64,000 bases of DNA, from positions 310,001-374,000 of the forward strand of contig NZ_JAWZSQ010000001.1 in NCBI RefSeq assembly GCF_034096925.1, read 5' to 3'. This stretch comes from Patulibacter defluvii (GTDB lineage Bacteria > Actinomycetota > Thermoleophilia > Solirubrobacterales > Solirubrobacteraceae). The stretch's first letter is position 1, and each line of letters opens with the position of its first letter. Of the stretch, positions 41,537-50,192 are shown piece by piece. The notes beneath the pieces were generated by a model, which searched no databases, was not told where the DNA came from, and saw only the letters and a program-made list of their open reading frames with translations. The translations under genes and the position numbers were made by a program.

Positions 41537-43015
41537 ATGGTCCGCGTGCGGCAGCTGACCAGCCTCGACGCCCAGTTCCTCGCCGCGGAGGACGGCCGCA
41601 CCCACGGCCACGTCTCCGCGGTGGCGATCCTCGACCCCTCGACGACCGCCAGCGGCCGGCTGACGCTCGCCGACGTGCGGCGGGTCTTCCGCGAGCGGCT
41701 GCACCTGCTGCCGCCGCTGCGCTGGCGGCTGGTGCGGGCGCCGCTCGACCTCGACTACCCCTACTGGCACGACGACCCGGCCTTCGATCTGGAGTTCCAC
41801 GTCCGCGAGCTGCAGCTGCCGCGGCCGGGGACGATGGACCAGCTGGCCGACCAGGTGGCGCGGATCATCGGCCGGCCGCTCGACCGCAGCCGGCCGCTGT
41901 GGGAGGTCTACCTGATCGACGGCCTGGCGGACGGCAACGTCGCGCTGCTGACGAAGGTCCACCACGCGCTGGTCGACGGGATGTCCGGGGCCGAGATCCT
42001 GGGGATCCTCTTCGACCTCGAGCCGGAGGGGCGGACGGTGGCGCCCGACCCCGAGCACGGCCCCGACCGCCGCGCCGGGACGCTGGAGCTGGTGGCGCGC
42101 GGCGTCGGCAGCCTGCCGCGTCAGGCGCTGCGGCTGGCGCGTGGGGTGCCGGCGACCCTCCAGCACATCGACACGCTGCCGACGCTGCGCCACGTGCCCG
42201 GCGCGCGGCTGGTGGCGCGGGTCGGCGAGCAGGCCCACCGCGCCGCCACCCGCAACCGCGACGGGCGGATGCTGGAGCGGCCACGGGCGCGGGCGCCGCG
42301 GACCTCGTTCAACGGCCGGATCACGCCCCACCGGCGGGTCGCCTTCGCGTCGCTGTCGCTGCCCGAGATCAAGGCGGTCAAGAACGCCTTCGGGGCGACG
42401 GTCAACGACGTGGTGGTGACGCTCTGCGCCGCCGCGGTCCGCGAGTGGCTGGTCGACCACGGCGAGCTGCCGGAGGATCCGCTGCTGGCGATGGTGCCGA
42501 TCTCGGTCCGGACCAAGGAGGAGCTGGGCACCTTCGGCAACCGGATCTCGGTGATGATCGCGCCGCTGCCGACCGACGAGCCGGATCCGGCCGAGCGGCT
42601 GCGGCGGACCCACGAGGCGATGCGCTCGGCGAAGGAGCGGCACCGGGCGGTGCCGGCCGACATCCTCTCGACGGCCAACCACCTGATCCCGCCGTCGCTC
42701 TTCGCCCGCGCGGCGCGGGTGACGGCCGGCGTCTCGGCCTCCAGCCGCTTCGCCCCGCCGTACAACCTGATCCTCTCGAACGTGCCCGGACCGCCGGTGC
42801 CGATCTACATCGCCGGCGCCCGCCAGGTGGCGAACTACCCGGTCTCGTTCATCCTCGACGGGGTCGGGCTGAACATCACGGTCTTCAGCTACCTGGACCG
42901 GGTCGACTTCGGCCTGGTCGCCGACCGCGACCTGCTGCCCGACGTCGCCGCCCTCGCCGGGGCGCTGGAGCGGGCGATCGACGACCTGACCGCCGCCGCG
43001 CGGACGCTGTCCTGA
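41537..43015 (+). CDS. Wax ester synthase / diacylglycerol acyltransferase (WS/DGAT)
   Basis: 492 residues, the usual length. The catalytic HHxxxDG motif is 'HHALVDG' at 142-148. Other family marks: 'LTSLDAQFLAAED' at the start, 'PLWEVYLIDGL', 'FNGRITPHRRVAF', 'ATVNDVVVTLCAAAVREWL', 'GNRISVMIAPLPT' and 'NLILSNVPGP'. It joins acyl-CoA to a fatty alcohol or diacylglycerol, storing lipid as wax ester or triacylglycerol at the inner membrane. Its presence with Mce genes suggests lipid-based carbon storage. Confidence 0.95.
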   Translation: MVRVRQLTSLDAQFLAAEDGRTHGHVSAVAILDPSTTASGRLTLADVRRVFRERLHLLPPLRWRLVRAPLDLDYPYWHDDPAFDLEFHVRELQLPRPGTMDQLADQVARIIGRPLDRSRPLWEVYLIDGLADGNVALLTKVHHALVDGMSGAEILGILFDLEPEGRTVAPDPEHGPDRRAGTLELVARGVGSLPRQALRLARGVPATLQHIDTLPTLRHVPGARLVARVGEQAHRAATRNRDGRMLERPRARAPRTSFNGRITPHRRVAFASLSLPEIKAVKNAFGATVNDVVVTLCAAAVREWLVDHGELPEDPLLAMVPISVRTKEELGTFGNRISVMIAPLPTDEPDPAERLRRTHEAMRSAKERHRAVPADILSTANHLIPPSLFARAARVTAGVSASSRFAPPYNLILSNVPGPPVPIYIAGARQVANYPVSFILDGVGLNITVFSYLDRVDFGLVADRDLLPDVAALAGALERAIDDLTAAARTLS

Positions 43016-43110
43016 GGGCCGGGCGCGGGGTTACCCCACGGGGAATCGACCGCGGGGCCGGGCGGCGGCAGGCTGTCCCCGTCCCCCAACCCCCACGAGA
43101 GGACCGGACC

Positions 43111-43464
43111 GTGCCCGACGTCGTCGACGCCTACCTGCAGACCTGGAACGCCACCGACCCCGACGCCCGCGCGGCGCTGCTGGCCGAGCACTGGACGTCG
43201 GACGCGTCCTACGTCGACCCGCTCGCCGAGGCGGTCGGGCGCGACGCCCTCCACGCCACCATCGGCGCCGTCCAGCGGCAGTTCCCCGGCTTCGTCTTCC
43301 GTCCGGTCGGAAGCGCCGACGCGCACCACCGCCAGACCCGCTTCCAGTGGGGCCTGGGACCGGACGGGGCCGAGCCGGTGGTGGTCGGCTTCGACGTGGT
43401 GGTGACCGACGAGGAGGGGCGGATCGACACGGTCCTCGGCTTCCTCGACCGGGTGCCGAGCTGA
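43111..43464 (+). CDS. SnoaL/NTF2-like protein
   Basis: 117 residues from GTG 43111, preceded by GAGAGGA. 'VVDAYLQTWNATDPDARAALLAEHWTSDASYVDPL' and 'VGRDALHATIGAVQRQFPG' are typical of the NTF2-like fold of SnoaL polyketide cyclases and many small isomerases or binding proteins. Specific function cannot be told. Weakly linked to the WS/DGAT gene 95 bp upstream. Confidence 0.8.
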   Translation: MPDVVDAYLQTWNATDPDARAALLAEHWTSDASYVDPLAEAVGRDALHATIGAVQRQFPGFVFRPVGSADAHHRQTRFQWGLGPDGAEPVVVGFDVVVTDEEGRIDTVLGFLDRVPS

Positions 43465-43625
43465 CCCGCCGCCCGCGTTTGCCGCGTCGCGGCGGCGGGC
43501 ATACGCGCGCCAGGCCCGTCGATCTCGTGCCGCGGGGCCGACGGGCCCGCGGCCCGAGCCGCGGGGCGGGCTCGGCCGCCCGGCTCGCGGCCACGGGTCG
43601 GACGGTCGTCCCGCCCGTCGCGCGC

Positions 43626-43631
43626 TACCCT
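43626..43631 (+). promoter_or_regulatory. -10 box of the DUF2294 gene (leaderless)
   Basis: TACCCT seven bases before GTG 43639, with no ribosome site between. Confidence 0.45.
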
Positions 43632-43638
43632 GCGGCTC

Positions 43639-44010
43639 GTGCCGAGCCGCAGCGCGAACGAACAGTGGGCGAAGGAGATCGCCAACGGGATCAGCCAGGT
43701 CTACAAGGACCTCTACGGCCGTGGTCCCGAGACGATCAACGTCTACGCGGTCCGTGGCCATGGCGTCCTCTGCGTGCTCCGCGGGACCCACTCGCCGGCG
43801 GAGCGCACGCAGGTCGAGGTCGGCGAGGCGCACCGGGTGCGCGAGACGCGGGCGCTGATCCAGACCGCCCGCCGCGAGGAGACCTTCCGGGTGGTCGAGG
43901 CGGCCACCAACCGCCGGGTCGAGCAGTACGTCCCCGGGTACGACCCCGAGGCCGACGTCGCCTCCGAGCTGTTCCTGCTCGAGCCGGACCCGGCCGATTC
44001 ACCCGGGTGA
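43639..44010 (+). CDS. DUF2294 (MpsC-like) protein
   Basis: 123 residues from GTG 43639. 'IANGISQVYKDLYGRGPETINVYAVRGHGVLCVLRGTHSPAE' matches the DUF2294 fold, with the 'GRGP' turn; the family includes MpsC of the sodium-translocating membrane potential system, but no MpsAB genes are here and most members have no known role. Soluble. Its stop codon lies inside the palindrome that controls the next gene. Confidence 0.75.
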   Translation: MPSRSANEQWAKEIANGISQVYKDLYGRGPETINVYAVRGHGVLCVLRGTHSPAERTQVEVGEAHRVRETRALIQTARREETFRVVEAATNRRVEQYVPGYDPEADVASELFLLEPDPADSPG

Positions 44011-44054
44011 AATCGGGTCCGCATCCCCCACGGAGGGGATGACCGACGTACAGT
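43996..44054 (+). promoter_or_regulatory. Palindrome plus TACAGT promoter, copy 2
   Basis: TTCACC-CG-GGTGAA (43998-44011, with GAT/ATC flanks) is centred 44.5 bp before TACAGT (44049-44054). Palindrome core, distance and -10 box repeat those of 39880-39941. The leader to GTG 44141 would be about 80 bases. Confidence 0.6.
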
Positions 44055-44140
44055 GCCTGCTCGCGGTCCCCGGGGATGGGCCGGAACCGCGTCGAGGCCG
44101 GCTGGGGTGTCGGCGAAACCTGACGAGAAACGAGGAAGTC

Positions 44141-47100
44141 GTGTCCCTTCGGACTCGATTCGCCCGGCGGTTCGCGTGCGTCGCGACCGTCGCGGTCGGC
44201 GTCGGCCTTCTGCCGGCGACCGTTCACGCCGCACCCGGGGTGCCGGCCGACCCGACGGTGGTCTTCCAGGAGGACTTCGAGCACGTGCCCTCGGCGGCAC
44301 CGGTGCTGCTGGAGGACTACGTCTCCGCGTCACCGTTCGACGCGACCTACAGCGGCGACCCGTACTACCTGAACCCGAGCTACTGCAACGGGATCGTGAC
44401 GTCGTGGAACTCGACCGCGAACGCGGCCTGCGGCGGCTACGACGAGTGGATCCGCGACTTCGCGCGGGCGCTCGGCCACATCGTCGACCCGGCGACCGAG
44501 GACGACAACCACGCGCTGTCGGAGTTCACCACCGGCGGCACGCCGCCGGCCAACGCCGTGGTCTTCGAGACCAACGCGCCGCTGGCGCTGCCGGCGGCCG
44601 GCGGGCGCTTCGTCTCGTTCTCCGTCGACGTCGCGGCCGCCTACTGCGGCAACGTCGCCGCGTCGCGGCCGCGCTACGACTTCTTCCTGCTCGACGGCGC
44701 GACCGAGGTCCCGGTCTTCCCGACGCCGATCCAGCCCTGCGCCGACGCCGGCGGCCAGGCGGTCAGCTTCAACGGCCGCAGCTTCCGCGTCGGCAGCTAC
44801 CCGACCCACGGCGGCGTGCTGTTCGCCGGCAGCCAGCTGGGGATCCGCCTGCGCAACCAGGTCGCGGTCAGCGGCGGCGCCGGCAACGACGCGGCGATCG
44901 ACAACATCCGCGTGCTCGACGCGACGCCGAAGCTCGACAAGTCGTTCGCGGCCCCGCAGGTGGCGGCCTCGGCGCCGGCGCGGCTGCGGCTGCGGGTGAC
45001 CAACACCAGCGACTTGGGCGCGAAGGCGGGCTGGTCGTTCACCGACACCCTGGCGACCGGGCTGAAGGTCGCCGCGACGCCGAACGTCGCCGTCGAGTGC
45101 CAGGACGGCGCCCGCGATCCGACCGACGCCAGCGGGGTGACCGCGACGGCCCCAGCCGGCGCGGGCACGATCGCCGTCAGCGGCGCGCTGAAGAGCGGCG
45201 ACGTCTCCTGCACGGTCGCGGTCGACGTCGTCTCGGCCGGTGGCCAGGCGGCCAGCTACGTCAACGGCCCGGCCAACATCGGCTCGCGGGTCGGCATCGA
45301 TCCGCCGGACGCCGGCACCACGATCAGCTTCCAGGGTCCGCCCGCGGTCGCGATCACCGGCCCCGCGGCCGGCACCAAGCTGACGGTCGGGGCCCAGGAG
45401 CCGGTCGACTTCGGCTGCAGCGCGCCGGCCGGCGTCGACTCCTGCACCGCGACGGTGACCCCGCCCGGCGGCGGCGCTCCGACGTCGATCACCGACGGCG
45501 ACAACCTGCCGACGGCCACGCCGGGCGTCTACACGATCACCGCCAAGGTGGTCGACGAGGTCGGCCAGGAGCAGACGGTCACCCGCACCTACGAGGTCTT
45601 CCCGCCGCCGACGGCGACGATCGACGGCCCGACGGCCGGTACCAAGCTGACGGTCGGGGCCCAGGAGCCGGTCGACTTCGGCTGCGCCGCGGCCGCGGGC
45701 GTCGACTCGTGCACGGCGACGGTGACCCCGCCCGGCGGCGGCGCTCCGACGCCGATCACCGACGGGGCGAACCTGCCGACGGCCACGCCCGGCGTCTACA
45801 CGATCACCGCCAAGGTCAAGGACGCGCTCGGCGTCGAGCGGACGGTCACGCGTACCTACGAGGTCTTCCCGCCGCCGACGGCGACGATCGACGGTCCGGG
45901 CGCGGGCGCGCGCCTGCCCGTCGGCGGCCCCGCGCCGATCGACTTCGGCTGCGCCGCGGCCGCGGGCGTCGACTCCTGCACGGCGACGGTGACCCCGCCC
46001 GGCGGCGGCGCCCCGGTGCCGATCACCGACGGGGCGAACCTGCCGACGGCCACGCCCGGCGTCTACACGATCGCCGTCAAGGTCAAGGACGACCTGGGCG
46101 TCGAGCGGACGGTCACCCGCACCTACGAGGTCTTCCCGCCGCCGACGGCGACGATCGACGGTCCCGCCGCCGGCACCAAGCTGAGCGTCGGCGAGCGGAC
46201 GACGGTCGACTTCGGCTGCACGGCGGCGGCCGGCGTCGACGCCTGCGTCGGCACGATCAAGCGCCCCGACGGCTCGACCGTCGCGATCACCGACGGCGGC
46301 GAGCTGCCGACCGACCAGCCGGGCAGCTACGAGCTGACCGTGAAGGTCACCGACGAGCTCGGCCAGACGAAGACCGTCACCCGCACCTACACCGTCTCGC
46401 CCGGTCCCAAGGCCGAGGTGGTGGCGCCGAGCACCGGCGGGCCGATCGGCCAGGGCGGCCAGGTCCCGGCCGGGTTCGCCTGCGCCGACGGCACCGCGCC
46501 GGTCACGTGCGAGGCCACGGTCCGCAAGCCGGACGGGACGACCGTGACCGTGAAGCCCGGCGACCCGTGGCCGACCGACCTGGTCGGCGGCTACGAGATC
46601 ACCGTCACCGCGACCGACGCCGACGGCCGCAAGCACGTCGCCACGTCGCGCTACGAGGTCTCGGCCGCGGTTCGCCAGCCGACCAGCGAGGACGACCTGC
46701 TGCTGGAGTGCGGCCGGATCCCGCTGACCCTGATCGACGTCACCCGCGGCGTGCGGTCCCGCGGCGGCCGCTACGCGAAGACGACGATCGTCGGCGTCGC
46801 CGACCAGCGGTTCGTCGGCCAGCGGGTCGCGATCCGCTACCAGGGCGCCAACCGGGTCGTGGGCCGTCCGCTGGTCGGCCGCGACGGCCGCTTCCGGCTG
46901 ACGATCGCCGACCCCGATCCCCGCAACCGGGTCAACGCCGAGAAGCGCCGCTTCCGGGCCGAGATCGGCGGCGAGCGGTCGCTGGCGCTGAAGCTGACCC
47001 GGCGGTTCGTCACCAGCTCGGTGACGGCCAAGGGCGGCAGCTGGATCGTCCGCGCGGTCGCGTCGCGGCCGCTGCTGGCCAAGCGGCAGGCGGTCGAGGT

Positions 47101-47308
47101 GCGGATCAAGGACGACTGCGGCGGCGGCTGGAAGGCGGTCGGCAGCGCCGGTCGCCTGACCGCGAGCGGCCGCTTCGTCCAGCACCTGCCGGCGCCGAAG
47201 GCGGGCCGCTTCCAGGTCGTCCGGCTGGTGACGGTCGTCGATGGCGAGGGCGGCCGCCGGGCGGGCCGCACCTACACCGTGCCGCGCGGCCTGCGGGGCG
47301 GTCGCTGA
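44141..47308 (+). CDS. Giant secreted surface protein with Ig/PKD-like repeats
   Basis: 1055 residues from GTG 44141 (GAGGA upstream). Signal peptide about 1-29 ('LPATVHAAPG'). Residues 30-270 are a unique head with three possible disulfide pairs; 'KLDKSFAAPQVAASAPARLRLRVTNTS' begins a DUF11-like domain (about 265-395). Then four 89-residue Ig/PKD-like repeats ('PTATIDGPTAGTKL ... TVTRTYEVF') and a diverged fifth. The last 210 residues are basic and beta-rich with 'CGRIPLTLIDV' and 'DDCGGGWKAVG'. No sortase signal. Possibly an adhesin with extendable stalk. Confidence 0.85.
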   Translation: MSLRTRFARRFACVATVAVGVGLLPATVHAAPGVPADPTVVFQEDFEHVPSAAPVLLEDYVSASPFDATYSGDPYYLNPSYCNGIVTSWNSTANAACGGYDEWIRDFARALGHIVDPATEDDNHALSEFTTGGTPPANAVVFETNAPLALPAAGGRFVSFSVDVAAAYCGNVAASRPRYDFFLLDGATEVPVFPTPIQPCADAGGQAVSFNGRSFRVGSYPTHGGVLFAGSQLGIRLRNQVAVSGGAGNDAAIDNIRVLDATPKLDKSFAAPQVAASAPARLRLRVTNTSDLGAKAGWSFTDTLATGLKVAATPNVAVECQDGARDPTDASGVTATAPAGAGTIAVSGALKSGDVSCTVAVDVVSAGGQAASYVNGPANIGSRVGIDPPDAGTTISFQGPPAVAITGPAAGTKLTVGAQEPVDFGCSAPAGVDSCTATVTPPGGGAPTSITDGDNLPTATPGVYTITAKVVDEVGQEQTVTRTYEVFPPPTATIDGPTAGTKLTVGAQEPVDFGCAAAAGVDSCTATVTPPGGGAPTPITDGANLPTATPGVYTITAKVKDALGVERTVTRTYEVFPPPTATIDGPGAGARLPVGGPAPIDFGCAAAAGVDSCTATVTPPGGGAPVPITDGANLPTATPGVYTIAVKVKDDLGVERTVTRTYEVFPPPTATIDGPAAGTKLSVGERTTVDFGCTAAAGVDACVGTIKRPDGSTVAITDGGELPTDQPGSYELTVKVTDELGQTKTVTRTYTVSPGPKAEVVAPSTGGPIGQGGQVPAGFACADGTAPVTCEATVRKPDGTTVTVKPGDPWPTDLVGGYEITVTATDADGRKHVATSRYEVSAAVRQPTSEDDLLLECGRIPLTLIDVTRGVRSRGGRYAKTTIVGVADQRFVGQRVAIRYQGANRVVGRPLVGRDGRFRLTIADPDPRNRVNAEKRRFRAEIGGERSLALKLTRRFVTSSVTAKGGSWIVRAVASRPLLAKRQAVEVRIKDDCGGGWKAVGSAGRLTASGRFVQHLPAPKAGRFQVVRLVTVVDGEGGRRAGRTYTVPRGLRGGR
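45338..46405 (+). repeat. Four tandem 267-bp coding repeats
   Basis: Equivalent bases recur at 45371, 45638, 45905 and 46172, always 267 bp (89 codons) apart. Units 1-3 are closest in DNA sequence. Confidence 0.85.
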
Positions 47309-47334
47309 TCGAGCGACCCGGCCTGCGCGCACGC

Positions 47335-47400
47335 CACCCGGTGGGGGCCGGGTGACCGTCGCGTCGGCGCGGATCCGCACGGGTCCGCGCCGGCGCGACG
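47335..47400 (+). repeat. Two-hairpin element, copy 2
   Basis: CACCCGG - six bases - CCGGGTG, then a 17-pair hairpin (47357-47373 with 47384-47400, one G.T pair). Begins 26 bp after the surface gene stop. The first 21 bases equal those of copy 1 at 40087. Confidence 0.6.
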
Positions 47401-47551
47401 ACGAGCTTGGGCGCGATCGGCGCCCGATCCCCGTGGGCGGCACCGACCCCACGAGCCTGGCGCCGGGCTCGTCCGCCGCCCGCGCGACCCGGCCACCCCC
47501 CGGGTCGTGACCGTCCGGTGCGCGAGGACCCACGCGCACGGGACGGTCCGT

Positions 47552-47595
47552 CCACCGGCGGCCGGGCCGTGAACGGTCGGCCCGGCCGCCGGTGG
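47552..47595. terminator. Strong bidirectional terminator hairpin
   Basis: A perfect 17-pair stem (47552-47568 with 47579-47595) and a ten-base loop, between the convergent surface protein and kinase genes. The 309 bp gap contains this hairpin and the two-hairpin element and no gene. Confidence 0.65.
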
Positions 47596-47617
47596 CCCTT
47601 CGCGGGACGCCGCCGGC

Positions 47618-49456
47618 TCAGTCCCCGGCGGGAGCCCGCTCGGCCACGGCCGAGCGCTCCAGCGCCGCCGCCAGCGTCGGCCCGGTGGTCGGCTTGGCGA
47701 CGAAGTCGTCCATCCCCGCCGCCAGACAGGCCTGACGGTCGCCCTCGAAGGCGGCCGCCGTCACGGCGACGATGTACGGCTGGTGGTCGGCCGCCACCTG
47801 CTGGCGGATCGCGCGCGAGGCCTCCTTGCCGCCGAGCCGCGGCAGGTGCATGTCCATCAGCACCACGTCGTAGCGCTGGCGGGCGACGGCGTCGATCGCC
47901 TCGATGCCGTCGGCGGCCAGGTCGGCCCGGTAGCCGAGCTTCTCCAGCATCCGGATCGCCACCAGCTGGTTGGTCTGGTTGTCCTCGACGACCAGGATCC
48001 GGCGCGGCAGCCGCTTGGCCATCCCCGGGTCGAACCACGACGCCGCTCCGTCCGGCCCGGTGATCGCCGGCGCCGGCGGCAGCGGCAGGGTCAGGGCGAA
48101 GGTCGACCCGCGCCCGACCGTGCTCTCGACCGTCAGCTCGCCCTCCATCAGCTCGGCCAGGTTGCGGCTGATCGCCAGGCCGAGCCCGGTCCCGCCCTCG
48201 TTCGCCTGCCCCTGCGGCCCGGCGTGGACGAACGGGTCGAAGATCCGCGCCAGCCGCTCGCGGGCGATCCCGGGGCCGTCGTCGGCGACCGCGAACCGGA
48301 TCCGGCCGTCGGCGGCGCGCTCGACGACGATCTCGACCCGGCCGCGTTCGCTGTAGCGGACGGCGTTGGCGGTCAGGTTGACGAGGATCTGGCGCAGCCG
48401 GGTCGAGTCGGTCAGCACGTCGTCGGGCAGCTCCGGCCCGATCCGGCTGGTCAGTTCCAGCCCCTTCGCGACCGCCTCGGGCCGGATCAGCTCGACGACG
48501 CTGCCGACGGTGTGCGAGACGCTGGTCGGGGTGATGCCGAGCGTGACCGCGCCCGAGTCGATCTTCGAGAAGTCGAGGATCTCGTTGACGATCGTCAGCA
48601 GGTGGTCGCCGGAGCTGCGGATGATCCGCGCGTGCTCGGTGCTGCGGGCGTCGCGCCCCTCGTCCTCCAGCAGCCCGGCCAGGCCGATGATCGCGTTCAG
48701 CGGCGTCCGCAGCTCGTGGCTGACGTGGGCCAGGAACTCGCCCCGCGCCCGGCCCTGCTCCTCGGCCGCCCGGCGGGCGATCTCGAGCGCGGCGTTCTCC
48801 TCGCTGCGGCGCTCGTTCTCGGCCCGCAGGGTCCGCTCCCGCTGCAGCATCTGCCGCAGGTCGACGATCGTGCGCTGCAGCCGGCGCCGGAACTGCAGCA
48901 GCAGGAAGCCGATCATCAGGATCAGCGCGATCGTGGCCGCGTACTCCGAGAAGTCGAGCACCCACAGCGGCGTGGCGCGCTTGGTCGCCTCGGGCGCGCG
49001 GTCGCCTTGACGCGCGAGCACCACCAGCAGGATCGCCACGCTGGCGGTGGCGAGCGACAGCAGCAGCCGCCGCTCCGACAGGTACTGCAGGCCGACCGTC
49101 ACCGCGGCGACGCAGCAGAGGACGGTGACGATCGCGCTCTGCGGCAGCACGATCGCGGCGAACCCGACGCACGACAGCAGCGCGACGACGGTGACCGTGG
49201 CCGCGTCCTCGGGCGACAGCCGGTGGACCACCAGCGACGTGCCGCCCATCACCAGGGTGCACCAGAGGAACAGCCCCGTGACCAGCCGCTGGCCGCCCTC
49301 GCCGGTGATCACGCTCAGCGGCCCGATCACCGCCGCGACGATCGCCGCCACCACGGCGATCGCCAGCGTCCCCCGCCGCAGCGGCGTGACCGACGGCACG
49401 TGCGCCGCCTCGAGCACGCCGTCGGCCGTGCCGCTTCCCGCCCCGTCCCCCCGCAT
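47618..49456 (-). CDS. Membrane hybrid histidine kinase with C-terminal receiver
   Basis: 612 residues. Six or so hydrophobic segments (about 28-190) form a membrane sensor without a large outer loop; a coiled coil (about 205-240) links to HisKA ('FLAHVSHELRTPLNAI', His247), HATPase ('LVNLTANAVRYS', 'VADDGPGI', 'GGTGLGLAI') and a receiver ('ILVVEDNQTNQLVA', 'VVLMDMHLPRLGG', Asp535, 'AKPTT'). It autophosphorylates and passes phosphate to its receiver; an HPt partner is not encoded nearby. Its own -10 box lies in the stop codon of the gene upstream, so it can be expressed alone. Confidence 0.95.
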   Translation of the reverse strand: MRGDGAGSGTADGVLEAAHVPSVTPLRRGTLAIAVVAAIVAAVIGPLSVITGEGGQRLVTGLFLWCTLVMGGTSLVVHRLSPEDAATVTVVALLSCVGFAAIVLPQSAIVTVLCCVAAVTVGLQYLSERRLLLSLATASVAILLVVLARQGDRAPEATKRATPLWVLDFSEYAATIALILMIGFLLLQFRRRLQRTIVDLRQMLQRERTLRAENERRSEENAALEIARRAAEEQGRARGEFLAHVSHELRTPLNAIIGLAGLLEDEGRDARSTEHARIIRSSGDHLLTIVNEILDFSKIDSGAVTLGITPTSVSHTVGSVVELIRPEAVAKGLELTSRIGPELPDDVLTDSTRLRQILVNLTANAVRYSERGRVEIVVERAADGRIRFAVADDGPGIARERLARIFDPFVHAGPQGQANEGGTGLGLAISRNLAELMEGELTVESTVGRGSTFALTLPLPPAPAITGPDGAASWFDPGMAKRLPRRILVVEDNQTNQLVAIRMLEKLGYRADLAADGIEAIDAVARQRYDVVLMDMHLPRLGGKEASRAIRQQVAADHQPYIVAVTAAAFEGDRQACLAAGMDDFVAKPTTGPTLAAALERSAVAERAPAGD

Positions 49457-49462
49457 CGCGTG

Positions 49463-49468
49463 ATTATC
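49463..49468 (-). promoter_or_regulatory. -10 box of the hybrid kinase (leaderless)
   Basis: On the minus strand GATAAT, six bases before ATG 49456, overlapping the stop codon of the response regulator. Confidence 0.5.
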
Positions 49469-50192
49469 GCCGCTGGTCGGCGGCGTCGGCGGATCGCGTG
49501 CGGTGGATCCGGGCGGCGGCGCCGGTCAGCGAGCGGTAGCTCTTGCGCGGCCGGCCGGGACCGACCGCGACCGCCTCGCTCTCGGCCTCGCGGACCGTCA
49601 CCAGGTACTCCAGGTAGCGGCGCGCGGTCACCCGGTGGAGCCCGAGCAGGGTCGCGACCTCGGCCGCGGTCAACCCCTCGCCGGCGGCCTGGAGGGCGCT
49701 GCGGACCTCGGCCAGCGTCTCCGCCGCCAGGTCGCGCGGCAGCCCGTCGCCGACCGTGCGGGTGCCCGCCACGGCGTCGACCGCCGACTGGTCGAGGGCG
49801 GCGGCGCGGAGCATCAGGATCCGGTCGCGGAAGCGGATCAGGCCCTCCTGCAGCCGCTCGGGCGTGAACGGCTTGACCAGGTAGTCGACGACGCCCAGGT
49901 GGACGCAGTCGCGAACGCTGTCGCTGTCGCGGGCGGCGGTGATCGCGATCACCTCGACCGCCGCCTCGGCCCGCCGCAGGGCCCGCAGCAGCGCGATCCC
50001 GTCGTGGTCGGGCAGGCCCAGGTCGAGCAGCACCAGCTGCGGGCGCTTCAGCGGCAGCAGCCGCAGCGCCTCGGCCGCGGTGGCGGCGACGCCGACGACC
50101 GCGAAGCCGGGCGTACGGGCGACCAGCCGCCGGTGGACCTCGGCCACCACCGGGTCGTCCTCGACGATCAGCGTCCGCCAGGGGTCGCTCAT
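49464..50192 (-). CDS. Response regulator, CitB/DcuR type
   Basis: 242 residues from ATG 50192. Receiver domain 1-120 with acidic pair Glu11/Asp12/Asp13, phospho-acceptor Asp57 in 'VLLDLGLPDHDG', a Thr in 'AITAARD' and Lys in 'YLVKPF'. A linker and a C-terminal HTH ('GLTAAEVATLLGLHRVTARRYLEYLV') of the CitB/DcuR class follow. That class normally works with CitA/DcuS sensors of C4-dicarboxylates or citrate; the gene overlapping its start is a shortened CitA-like protein. Confidence 0.92.
   Translation of the reverse strand: MSDPWRTLIVEDDPVVAEVHRRLVARTPGFAVVGVAATAAEALRLLPLKRPQLVLLDLGLPDHDGIALLRALRRAEAAVEVIAITAARDSDSVRDCVHLGVVDYLVKPFTPERLQEGLIRFRDRILMLRAAALDQSAVDAVAGTRTVGDGLPRDLAAETLAEVRSALQAAGEGLTAAEVATLLGLHRVTARRYLEYLVTVREAESEAVAVGPGRPRKSYRSLTGAAARIHRTRSADAADQRR

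Noticed and set aside
39581..42682. Open frame of 1033 codons on the minus strand
   Set aside because: Antisense to the PucR and WS/DGAT genes, which carry clear motifs.
44330..47539. Open frame of 1069 codons antisense to the second surface gene, with its own repeats
   Set aside because: Its repeats mirror those of the real gene and its composition is Arg/Asp/Gly without any fold.
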